Source of the DNA: an uncultured Clostridia bacterium
Lineage (GTDB): Bacteria > Bacillota > Clostridia > Peptostreptococcales > Anaerovoracaceae
DNA: 6,381 nucleotides
Direction of reading: 5' to 3'
NCBI GenBank assembly: GCA_934278965.1
Contig: CAKQWL010000045.1
Span: forward strand, 1 to 6,381
Shown here: one piece after another, positions 1 to 6,362 of the stretch
Layout: every line of letters begins with the position of its first letter
Numbering within the stretch: the stretch's first letter is position 1
Notes under the pieces: generated by a model
Seen by the model: the letters and a program-made list of their open reading frames with translations, nothing else
Databases searched by the model: none
What the model was told of the DNA's origin: nothing
Translations under genes and position numbers: made by a program

Positions 1-13
1 TTTGGACAGGGAA

Positions 14-37
14 AGGGGCAGCCGTGCGGCGGTCCCT
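14..37 (+). promoter_or_regulatory. Imperfect stem-loop in the leader of the transporter operon
   Basis: Bases 14-19 (AGGGGC) pair with 32-37 (GTCCCT, including one G-T pair). After an A-G mismatch (20/31), bases 21-23 (GCC) pair with 28-30 (GGC) around a GTGC loop. That gives nine pairs in 24 bases, ending 24 bases before the ATPase start codon. A run of five T follows at 47-51, about ten bases past the stem. This is too far for a good intrinsic terminator, and the run abuts the ribosome binding site. In importers of this type a hairpin between the abundant binding lipoprotein and the ATPase gene often lowers readthrough or protects the upstream mRNA. That role is inferred here, because the upstream gene is outside the window. 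Confidence 0.45.
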
Positions 38-61
38 CGAACTGCGTTTTTGGAGGAGAAT

Positions 62-1585
62 ATGAAGCAGAATCTGGCAATCGAAATGCGGCACATTTCC
101 AAGTCATTCGGCGATATCAAGGCAAACGACGACATTAACCTTGAAGTTGCGCCCGGTGAGGTACACGCGCTGCTCGGAGAGAACGGAGCCGGGAAAACAA
201 CATTGATGAATATGCTGTCGGGAATCTATACTCCGGATAGCGGCGAAATCCTGATTGAGGGCAGCCCTGTGACTTTTCATTCTCCTGCGGATTCGATTCA
301 GCTCGGAATCGGGATGATTCATCAGCATTTTAAGCTGGTGGATGTGATGACGGCCAAGGACAATATCGTGATCGGACAGAAGACGAGCTTCTTCACAAAG
401 GGAAAGGCTCTTTCCAAAAAGGTGAAGGCTCTTTCCGATCAATATGGACTGGATATTGATCCGGATAAAAAGGTTTATGAGATGTCCGTCGGAGAAAAAC
501 AGACGCTGGAAATTATCAAGGTCCTCTATCGCGGAGCGAAAATTTTGATTCTGGACGAACCGACGGCCGTGTTAACACCGCAGGAAATCACAAAACTTTT
601 TCAGGTCATTCGAAATATGAAGGCGCAGGGGTGCGCAATCGTTATTATCACGCATAAGCTCAATGAGGTGATGGAAATTTCGGATCGGGTAACCGTACTC
701 CGAAAGGGGAAGTCCATTGATACCGTAGTAACAAAGGATGTCAATATCCCGTCCCTGATTGAGATGATGGTCGGGCAGAAGGTCGATCTTTCCATTCACA
801 AAGAAAAATACGAGCCAAGCGCTCCGCTTCTTACAATGGACGGAGTTACCGTAACGAACGAAGAGGGAAAAGACATGCTCTCCAATGTCAGCTTTACGCT
901 TTCCGGTCACGAAATCCTCGGTGTGGCGGGTGTCGCAAACAGCGGGCAGAAAGAGCTTTGTGAAACCATCGCGGGACTTACCAAAGCAAACAAAGGCAGG
1001 ATTTTTTTCGAGGGAGAGAATATCGTCGGAAAAACACCGCGTGATATCATCAAGCTGGGGATCCGCATGGGATTTATTCCGGAGGATCGTCTCGGGATGG
1101 GACTTGTCGGCGGAATGGATATTGTTCACAACCTGATTCTGAAGGATTATCAGAACCAGCCGGGAATTCGGCTGAGACGGGGTCCGTGCACCGAAAAAGC
1201 GAAAAAGATTGTAGAAGCACTGGACATCCAGACACCGAGCATTCAGACACCGGTCAAGAAGCTTTCCGGCGGAAATATCCAAAAAGTGCTTCTCGGCAGA
1301 GAGATCGACTCCGCGCCGAAGATCCTTATCACGGCTTACGCGGTGCGAGGCTTGGATATTGGGGCATCCCACAAAATTTATGATCTCTTAAATGAACAGA
1401 AAAAGAACGGTGTGGGCGTGCTGTTTGTCGGGGAGGACCTCGATGTGCTGATGGAGCTCTGCGACCGTATCATGGTACTGTGCCACGGAGAGGTGACCGG
1501 AATCGTCGATCCGGATCAGGTGAGCAAGGAAGATATCGGGCTCCTGATGACCGGACAGAAACTTGGAGAGGAGGCGGCTGTATGA
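62..1585 (+). CDS. Nucleoside-type ABC transporter, double-domain ATP-binding protein
   Basis: This is the cytoplasmic ATPase that powers a BMP-family (YufO/NupO, COG3845-like) nucleoside or simple-sugar importer. From ATG 62 it has 507 residues, the usual length. The start is chosen because GGAGGAG lies at 52-58; the reading frame stays open to the window's left edge, but that extension (TTG at 2) has no supporting site and runs through the hairpin. The first nucleotide-binding domain is complete: Walker A GENGAGKTT (39-47), Q-loop Gln88, signature MSVGE (141-145), Walker B ILILDEP (161-167) with catalytic Glu166, and switch His198. The second is degenerate at its own site: NSGQKE (293-298) replaces Walker A, and AYAVRGLD (425-432) stands where D-E-P-T would be. 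It keeps a good signature, LSGGNIQK (401-408), so one working ATP site per protein is expected, as is common in this family. The stop overlaps the next start (ATGA). The exact substrate cannot be read from this subunit; a ribose- or galactose-type importer is the less likely alternative. Confidence 0.95.
   Translation: MKQNLAIEMRHISKSFGDIKANDDINLEVAPGEVHALLGENGAGKTTLMNMLSGIYTPDSGEILIEGSPVTFHSPADSIQLGIGMIHQHFKLVDVMTAKDNIVIGQKTSFFTKGKALSKKVKALSDQYGLDIDPDKKVYEMSVGEKQTLEIIKVLYRGAKILILDEPTAVLTPQEITKLFQVIRNMKAQGCAIVIITHKLNEVMEISDRVTVLRKGKSIDTVVTKDVNIPSLIEMMVGQKVDLSIHKEKYEPSAPLLTMDGVTVTNEEGKDMLSNVSFTLSGHEILGVAGVANSGQKELCETIAGLTKANKGRIFFEGENIVGKTPRDIIKLGIRMGFIPEDRLGMGLVGGMDIVHNLILKDYQNQPGIRLRRGPCTEKAKKIVEALDIQTPSIQTPVKKLSGGNIQKVLLGREIDSAPKILITAYAVRGLDIGASHKIYDLLNEQKKNGVGVLFVGEDLDVLMELCDRIMVLCHGEVTGIVDPDQVSKEDIGLLMTGQKLGEEAAV
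1569..1585 (+). promoter_or_regulatory. Ribosome binding site and ATGA stop/start overlap between ATPase and permease
   Basis: AGGAGG at 1569-1574 lies seven bases before ATG 1582. The ATG shares bases with the ATPase stop TGA (1583-1585). The site decides the permease start: the same frame is open further upstream, to about 1480, but only inside the ATPase gene. The arrangement suggests translational coupling, which helps set subunit ratios. Confidence 0.85.
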
Positions 1586-2661
1586 ATTTCAGAATTACCA
1601 AGAGAAGCGATCTTCCGAGAAAACAGGAAGTCGTGATCCGAATCGCGGCTGTACTGCTTTCCATCGTGTTCGCGGGTGTTATTTTGATGATCTTCGGACT
1701 GAATCCGATTCAAATTTTTGCAACGATTATCAAAGGCTCGATCGGCAGCGAGATCCGGATCCGGCAGACGATCGTGCGGGCAATTCCGCTCACGCTGACA
1801 TCACTGGGCATTATCGTAGCGTTCAAGATGAAGTTCTGGAATATCGGGGCGGAAGGACAGATTACGATGGGAGCACTCGGTGCGACCTGGGTGGCACTGA
1901 ATCTTCCGGAAACGCTTCCGATGCCGCTGATGCTGCTCTTGATGGCCGCGGCGGCGATGCTGTGCGGCGGAATCTGGGCATTTATTCCCGCGATCTTCAA
2001 AGCAAAGATGGGAACCAATGAAACGATTTTCACACTGATGATGAATTACATCGCGATTAAGTTTGTAACCTACCTGCAGTACGGTCCTTGGATGGACCCA
2101 AATGCGGGCGGCTTCCCGAAGATTGCGAAATTCCCGGCCAACGCAGTGCTTCCGTCTGTGCTTGGCGTGAATATCGGGTGGATTGCGGTGCTTGTTTTCG
2201 TTGTCTTAATCTATCTTTTCATGAATTATACCAAAAAGGGTTACGAAATCGCGGTAGTCGGCGAATCGGTGGAGACAGCGAGATATGCCGGTATGAATAT
2301 CAGCCGGATCATTATCGCGGCGATGCTGATTTCCGGAGGAATGTGCGGGATCGTCGGCATGATTCAGGCTTCGGCGATTGAAAAAACGCTGATTTCCAAT
2401 ATTGCTGCGGGATATGGATTTACCGCCATTATTCCGGCATGGCTTTCGAGGCTGAATGCTGTTTCGGTACTGGTAATCTGCCTTGCTTTCGCGATGCTGA
2501 TTCAGGGCGGTACTTATTTGCAGGTATCGCTCGGAATATCGAGCGCGGTTTCTTCGATTGTACAGGGAACGATTCTCTTCTTCGTGCTGGGAAGCGAGTT
2601 TTTCCTGCAGTACAAGATTTCCATCGCAAAGAAACATAAGACAGAAGAGGAGGTGGCATAA
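1582..2661 (+). CDS. Nucleoside-type ABC transporter, first permease
   Basis: This is an inner-membrane channel subunit of the BPD_transp_2 family, COG4603-like (YufP/NupP). It has 359 residues, typical for the longer of the two permeases in this system. A short basic N-terminus (MNFRITKRSDLPRK) precedes a first hydrophobic helix at about 18-40. About eight to ten hydrophobic segments follow, at roughly 64-81, 92-110, 113-138, 194-215, 240-262, 291-309 and 318-341 plus weaker ones. The family hallmarks are FWNIGAEGQITMGA (85-98), NETIFTLMMNYIA (146-158), the cytoplasmic coupling-helix stretch GESVETARYAGMNI (227-240) and IPAWLSRLN (284-292). The C-terminal tail is charged. It should pair with the next permease and two nucleotide-binding domains of the upstream ATPase. 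Nothing looks broken. A sugar substrate is possible, but nucleosides fit this pair best. Confidence 0.93.
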   Translation: MNFRITKRSDLPRKQEVVIRIAAVLLSIVFAGVILMIFGLNPIQIFATIIKGSIGSEIRIRQTIVRAIPLTLTSLGIIVAFKMKFWNIGAEGQITMGALGATWVALNLPETLPMPLMLLLMAAAAMLCGGIWAFIPAIFKAKMGTNETIFTLMMNYIAIKFVTYLQYGPWMDPNAGGFPKIAKFPANAVLPSVLGVNIGWIAVLVFVVLIYLFMNYTKKGYEIAVVGESVETARYAGMNISRIIIAAMLISGGMCGIVGMIQASAIEKTLISNIAAGYGFTAIIPAWLSRLNAVSVLVICLAFAMLIQGGTYLQVSLGISSAVSSIVQGTILFFVLGSEFFLQYKISIAKKHKTEEEVA

Positions 2662-2663
2662 TG
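2648..2663 (+). promoter_or_regulatory. Ribosome binding site and TAATG overlap between the two permeases
   Basis: AGGAGGTG at 2648-2655 ends five bases before ATG 2661. The last base of the upstream stop TAA (2659-2661) is the first base of this start. It is a near-consensus site and, with the one-base overlap, indicates coupled translation of the two membrane subunits. Confidence 0.85.
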
Positions 2664-3587
2664 CAGGTATTTTTGGCAGCTTGCGTCGTTGCGGGCGTAC
2701 CGCTCCTTTTCGCGACGGTCGGTGAGGTTATTACAGAAAAGGCAGGGAATACGAACCTGGGAGTAGAGGGAATGATGCTCATGGGCGCCGTGATGGCTTA
2801 TGTCACTGCGACAGGGACGCTCTCTCCGTTTGCTACCGTGCTTGCGGCTGCGCTTGCGGGCGCTTGCGGCGCACTGATTTATGCGGTTCTGACAATCAGC
2901 CTCCGGGCCAATCAGATCGTAACGGGACTGACGCTTACGATTTTCGGAACAGGTTTCGCGAAATTTGTCGGGCAGCCGTATCTCGGAAAAGCGGTTCCGG
3001 CGGAGGTGACGCAGTTCTTCGTGAAGAGACCGATTCCGCTTCTCGGTGATATTCCGCTCCTTGGACCGGTATTTTTCCGGCAGGATGTGTTTGTTTATTT
3101 TTCTTATCTGGTATGCATCCTTGCGGCGGTTTATCTTTATAAAACGCGCTTGGGAGTGAATTTGAAGGCGGTCGGTGAAAACACAGCGGCGGCAGATGCG
3201 TCCGGAATCAATGTTACGCTTTATAAGTATGTCCATGTCGTGATCGGCGGCGCACTGGCGGGTCTCGGCGGGGCATATCTGTCCATTGTAAGAATCCCAC
3301 TCTGGCAGGAGGATGTCGTGAACGGAAGAGGCTGGATTGCGGTAGCACTGGTCATTTTCGTTGCGTGGAACCCGATCAAGGCCTTTTTCGGGGCGATTGT
3401 GTTCGGAGGACTTTCGATTATGGGAATGAAGCTTCAGGTCATGGGCGTCGGGATTTCACAGTATGTTTTTGACATGATTCCATATCTTGCGACGATCATC
3501 ATCTTGGTGTTCAGTACGCATAAGAAGAGAAGAGAAAGTCAGCCGCCGGCGGACCTTTCCAACAATTATTTCCGTGAAGAGCGGTAG
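2661..3587 (+). CDS. Nucleoside-type ABC transporter, second permease
   Basis: This is the second membrane subunit, COG1079-like (YufQ/NupQ), with 308 residues, the usual length for the shorter permease. It opens directly with a hydrophobic helix and then the family signature around GEVITEKAGNTNLGVEGMM (21-39). Further marks are ANQIVTGLTLTIFGTGF (83-99), the cytoplasmic coupling region KAVGENTAAADASGIN (169-184), and GRGWIAVALVIFVAWNP (222-238) near the C-terminal helices. The tail from about 287 is hydrophilic and basic (KKRRESQPP). The region around 102-140, between helices, probably faces the outside. It forms a heterodimer with the first permease, and its own ribosome binding site is strong. 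Its position directly after the ATPase and first permease makes the assignment firm; the exact nucleoside range is unknown. Confidence 0.93.
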   Translation: MQVFLAACVVAGVPLLFATVGEVITEKAGNTNLGVEGMMLMGAVMAYVTATGTLSPFATVLAAALAGACGALIYAVLTISLRANQIVTGLTLTIFGTGFAKFVGQPYLGKAVPAEVTQFFVKRPIPLLGDIPLLGPVFFRQDVFVYFSYLVCILAAVYLYKTRLGVNLKAVGENTAAADASGINVTLYKYVHVVIGGALAGLGGAYLSIVRIPLWQEDVVNGRGWIAVALVIFVAWNPIKAFFGAIVFGGLSIMGMKLQVMGVGISQYVFDMIPYLATIIILVFSTHKKRRESQPPADLSNNYFREER

Positions 3588-3608
3588 GATGTGCAGGGAT
3601 AAGATCAG

Positions 3609-4844
3609 ATGATAGAAAAACGAGAAATTTGGAAGATCAATTTGTACACGCTGTGGGTCACGCAGGCGCTCGTGAATATGGGCTTTGGACTGGTCATTCC
3701 GTTTATTCCGTATTATCTGGAGGAAATGACGGCAATGACGGAGGCGCAGCTGAATCTTTATACCGGTCTGTCTTCCACGCTGCCGTCGGCAGCGATGGCG
3801 ATTGCGTCGCCGTTTTGGGGATATGTATCCGATATTTACGGAAGGAAGGCCATGTTGATCCGCGCGATGGCGTGCGGGAGTGCTGTTTTGATTTTAATGG
3901 GGATGGCAGGTAATATTCCGGTGTTCCTGCTGCTTCGGACCTTGCAGGGAATTTTTACCGGGACTATTCCGGCGGCCATGGCGCTGGTGGCGGCGCATAC
4001 TCCGGAAGAACGGATGTCTTATGCGCTCGGCTTCATGAACTCGTCCAACTTTTTGGGGTACGCAATGGGACCGGTAGTCGGAAGCGTCGTCTGCGAGTTT
4101 TTCAGTTACAAGATTTGTTTTTATACGGGCGGAGTTCTCGTTGCGGTCGGCATCTTTTTTGTCATATTCCTCGTAAAAGAGGACAAAAATACATTCGGCA
4201 AGGAGCTTTTGGCGGCAAGAAAGGCGGCGAAGCTCGCGGCAAAAGAAAATGAACTTCGGGACGGAGCAAAGCTGCTTACGGCGAATGTGGTGATGACGCT
4301 GATCGCTCTTCTGATCCTTCGGACAGGGCGGACGCTGTTCTCACCGTTTATTGCGGTATTCGTGCGGGATTGTCTCGGTACGATGGACGGAGCGACGACC
4401 TACACCGGTGTTATCAATATGGCGATGTGCGTTGCGACGGCGATTTCCTCGGTGACGCTGACACGCCTCGGCGATTACTATGATAAGTTCAAATTGGCGA
4501 TTGCCTTGTCGGTTGCGGCACTTGTGATTTCAGCGGTCCTTCCGATTCCGTACCCGCTTTGGGTCTTTACGATCACCTATGCGCTTTATTACTTTGTGGC
4601 CGGCGCGATCGAGCCGGTTTTGACATCGGCTTTATCGGAGGAAACGGAGAAGGGACAGCGCGGGACTTTGTTCGGGCTGACCGGTGCTATCAATTCCATC
4701 GGTATGATGATTTCTCCGATGGTCGGAGCCGCGGCTTCCACCGCCTTTTCAACGAGAGCGATTCTTGCCGTTATTCCGTGCTTTATGCTGGCGCAGGTTG
4801 TGTTCCTTTTGATTGAAAGGAAGGTTCAGAAGAAGCAGGCGTAG
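3609..4844 (+). CDS. Major facilitator superfamily transporter, drug:proton antiporter type
   Basis: This is a 411-residue inner-membrane protein with 12 predicted helices in two halves, joined by a lysine- and alanine-rich cytoplasmic loop at about 190-223. Motif A is clear between helices 2 and 3: GYVSDIYGRKA (71-81). The helix-4 motif has Arg110 and QG at 113-114. Motif C, the antiporter signature of helix 5, runs through 141-159 with Gly150, Gly154, Pro155 and Gly158. These place it in the DHA1 group near MdtG/YfiS-like exporters, so proton-coupled efflux of a small molecule is the likely job. Substrate cannot be deduced. ATG 3609 is supported by AGGGA at 3595-3599, a modest site. It begins 21 bases after the second permease stop with no visible terminator, so it probably shares that transcript. 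Whether it exports a product related to the importer is open. Confidence 0.9.
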   Translation: MIEKREIWKINLYTLWVTQALVNMGFGLVIPFIPYYLEEMTAMTEAQLNLYTGLSSTLPSAAMAIASPFWGYVSDIYGRKAMLIRAMACGSAVLILMGMAGNIPVFLLLRTLQGIFTGTIPAAMALVAAHTPEERMSYALGFMNSSNFLGYAMGPVVGSVVCEFFSYKICFYTGGVLVAVGIFFVIFLVKEDKNTFGKELLAARKAAKLAAKENELRDGAKLLTANVVMTLIALLILRTGRTLFSPFIAVFVRDCLGTMDGATTYTGVINMAMCVATAISSVTLTRLGDYYDKFKLAIALSVAALVISAVLPIPYPLWVFTITYALYYFVAGAIEPVLTSALSEETEKGQRGTLFGLTGAINSIGMMISPMVGAAASTAFSTRAILAVIPCFMLAQVVFLLIERKVQKKQA

Positions 4845-4858
4845 TCGACATGACAGAC

Positions 4859-4872
4859 GCGCTTCGGAGCGC
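4859..4872 (+). other. Small hairpin flanked by an 8-base direct repeat, intergenic
   Basis: In the 69-base gap between the antiporter and the DJ-1-like gene, GCGCT (4859-4863) pairs perfectly with AGCGC (4868-4872) around a TCGG loop. The octamer GACAGACG occurs on each side, at 4852-4859 and 4874-4881. No T-run follows, so this is not an intrinsic terminator, and I see no convincing -35/-10 pair in the gap. It could be an mRNA processing or stability element, or chance. Confidence 0.3.
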
Positions 4873-4900
4873 AGACAGACGAATGACGGGTGAAAAGAAA

Positions 4901-4916
4901 AGGAGATAGGGATATG
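4901..4916 (+). promoter_or_regulatory. Ribosome binding site deciding the DJ-1-like gene start
   Basis: AGGAG at 4901-4905 lies eight bases before ATG 4914. An in-frame GTG at 4890 would add eight residues (MKRKGDRD), but these are encoded by the binding site itself and do not fit the family, whose proteins begin at the first beta strand. Confidence 0.8.
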
Positions 4917-5483
4917 GTTTATGTATTTTTGGCGGAGGGATTCGAAGAAGTTGAAGCACTCACGGTAATCGATGTGCTTCGGCGTGCGGGTGTTGTGACT
5001 TATTCGGTCAAGGCCGCATCGCAGGAATCGACAGCCGACTCGGCGCTTTTGGTGACCGGCGCGCATGGAATCACGGTTCTGGCGGATCGGAGCTTTGACA
5101 GCATTGATTCAGACGCGTGCCGCATGATTGTCCTGCCGGGCGGAATGCCGGGAACCCTCCATTTGAAAGAGCATGCGGGTCTGGTTCGCCTGATCCGAAA
5201 GTTTGCCGAGACAGAGGGAAAATATATTGCGGCAATCTGTGCCGCACCGATGGTGCTCGGAGAGCTGGGAATTCTGGAAGGTCGCAGAGCGACGATCTAT
5301 CCGGGAATGGAGGATTCTCTGAAGGGGGCATTCGCGATGAAAAATCGCGTTGTAGTCGACGACCAGGTAATCACATCAAAGGGGCCCGGAACGGCAATGG
5401 AGTTTGCCGTTGAGCTTGCAGCGATTCTCAAAGGAAAAGAAAAAGCGGAAGAGCTGATGCAGGATTTGGTAATGGGAAGATAG
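4914..5483 (+). CDS. DJ-1/PfpI family protein (ThiJ-like)
   Basis: This is a 189-residue cytoplasmic protein of the class I glutamine-amidotransferase-like fold, closest in pattern to bacterial DJ-1 proteins (YajL/DJ-1 group). It begins on the first strand with MVYVFLAEGFEEVEAL, and Glu14 matches the conserved acidic partner of the reactive cysteine. Later come VLPGGMPG (73-80), the nucleophile elbow AAICAAP (106-112) with Cys109, then IYPGME and the C-terminal SKGPGTAMEF block. Length and motifs are complete. Members have been linked to oxidative stress protection, chaperone activity and contested deglycase or glyoxalase activity, so the in vivo reaction is not certain. It follows the antiporter after 69 bases and precedes the PHP gene by 14 bases, which suggests co-transcription with the PHP gene. 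It is not a thiamine biosynthesis gene by context, despite the old ThiJ name. Confidence 0.93.
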   Translation: MVYVFLAEGFEEVEALTVIDVLRRAGVVTYSVKAASQESTADSALLVTGAHGITVLADRSFDSIDSDACRMIVLPGGMPGTLHLKEHAGLVRLIRKFAETEGKYIAAICAAPMVLGELGILEGRRATIYPGMEDSLKGAFAMKNRVVVDDQVITSKGPGTAMEFAVELAAILKGKEKAEELMQDLVMGR

Positions 5484-5497
5484 GCGAGAGGCGAAAA

Positions 5498-6337
5498 ATG
5501 GGCGGACTTGCGTCGATAAGAATCGAAAAGGGTAAAACCGATCTTCATATTCATACCTGTTATTCGGACGGCGCATGTACTCCGGAGGAAATCGTCCTGC
5601 GTTATCAGAAAGCGGGCTTTGAAACGATCGCGATTACGGACCATGACACGACAGACGGGATTTCGGAGGCGGTGACGGCCGGTTCGGCATGCGGTCTGAC
5701 GGTGATTCCGGGGATTGAGATCAGCACCGTATCCGAGAAAGGTGTGGAAACACATATTTTGGGATATGGGTTTGATCGGACCAATGATCTTCTTTGCCGG
5801 ATACTGGAACAATTGCGGGAAGCACGGCACAGGCGGAATGAGCGCCTGATCGGATGCCTGAAGAAGCAGGGATACGAGTTGACTTACGAGGAGCTGCTCA
5901 TCGGGAAGCGCGGCGGATATGTCGGAAAACCGGACTTTGGGCGCGCGATGGCGCGCCGCGGGTATATTCGGACGCCGGGCGAGATTTTTACGCCGGGGAA
6001 ATACCTGGAGACCAAAGAGGCAAAAGCAATCAAAAAAGAAAAGCTGGATACACGGAGGGCGATTCAGTTGATCGCTGAGGCCGGCGGGGAGGTTGTTTTG
6101 GCACACCCGATCCAGATCAAGGAATTCGGCGTGCCGGGGAGCCATGAATATTTTGATCGCCTGGTGCCATTCCTGGAGTCCCTGCAGATATGCGGATTGA
6201 AGGGACTGGAAGTTTATCATCCGGATCAAAACGAAGAGCAGTCCGCTTGCTTTCGAAAAATTGCAGAGGATCTGGGTCTTTTGATGACACGCGGGTCGGA
6301 TTTTCATGGAGACGATTTTAAGCGTGGAAAAAAATGA
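5498..6337 (+). CDS. PHP-domain metal-dependent phosphoesterase (RNase AM/YciV-like)
   Basis: This 279-residue cytoplasmic protein carries a PHP metallo-phosphoesterase domain. The metal ligands are visible in order: HIH (His17, His19), Asp24, TDHD with His49, GIE with Glu74, ETH with His86, LAHP with His203 and GSDFH with Asp268 and His270. The layout, with a helical insert at about 95-185, matches the TrpH/YciV group. Characterised members hydrolyse 3',5'-bisphosphonucleosides or trim RNA 5' ends; the same activity here is inferred. The start at ATG 5498 is supported by GAGAGG at 5486-5491. Two things are odd. The segment that in relatives usually reads R-x-H-F/I-A is GKPDFG here (143-148). 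The protein also stops nine residues after the GSDFH ligand pair, where relatives as I recall them go on about 15-25 more. The stop follows a run of seven A (6330-6336 region), so a frameshift cannot be excluded, though neither other frame restores a recognisable tail. Confidence 0.9.
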   Translation: MGGLASIRIEKGKTDLHIHTCYSDGACTPEEIVLRYQKAGFETIAITDHDTTDGISEAVTAGSACGLTVIPGIEISTVSEKGVETHILGYGFDRTNDLLCRILEQLREARHRRNERLIGCLKKQGYELTYEELLIGKRGGYVGKPDFGRAMARRGYIRTPGEIFTPGKYLETKEAKAIKKEKLDTRRAIQLIAEAGGEVVLAHPIQIKEFGVPGSHEYFDRLVPFLESLQICGLKGLEVYHPDQNEEQSACFRKIAEDLGLLMTRGSDFHGDDFKRGKK

Positions 6338-6362
6338 GCTGATAAAAATAAAACGAAAACGG

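Noticed and set aside
2..61. N-terminal extension of the ATPase to a TTG at position 2
   Set aside because: The extension has no ribosome binding site, encodes a stretch unlike the family, and runs through the leader hairpin. ATG 62 has a strong site and gives the usual length.
572..1372. A 266-codon open frame on the minus strand inside the ATPase gene
   Set aside because: It is antisense to a firmly identified ABC ATPase, has no domain pattern, and I saw no reason to favour it over the plus-strand gene. It is a shadow frame.
2514..3236. A 240-codon open frame on the minus strand across the permease junction
   Set aside because: Its product is Arg/Lys/Ser-rich without recognisable motifs, and it lies opposite two overlapping permease genes with clear family signatures.
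4859..4872. Intrinsic terminator after the antiporter gene
   Set aside because: The stem is only five pairs and is followed by AGACAGACGAATG, with no T-run.
4890..4913. GTG 4890 as the start of the DJ-1-like gene
   Set aside because: The added residues are encoded by the ribosome binding region. ATG 4914 has AGGAG at proper spacing and matches the family's first strand.
5297..6307. A 336-codon open frame on the minus strand across the DJ-1 and PHP genes
   Set aside because: It lies opposite two genes with complete family motifs and spans their junction. Its translation is rich in Arg, Pro, Cys and Ser without any recognisable domain, and it is explained as a codon-bias shadow.
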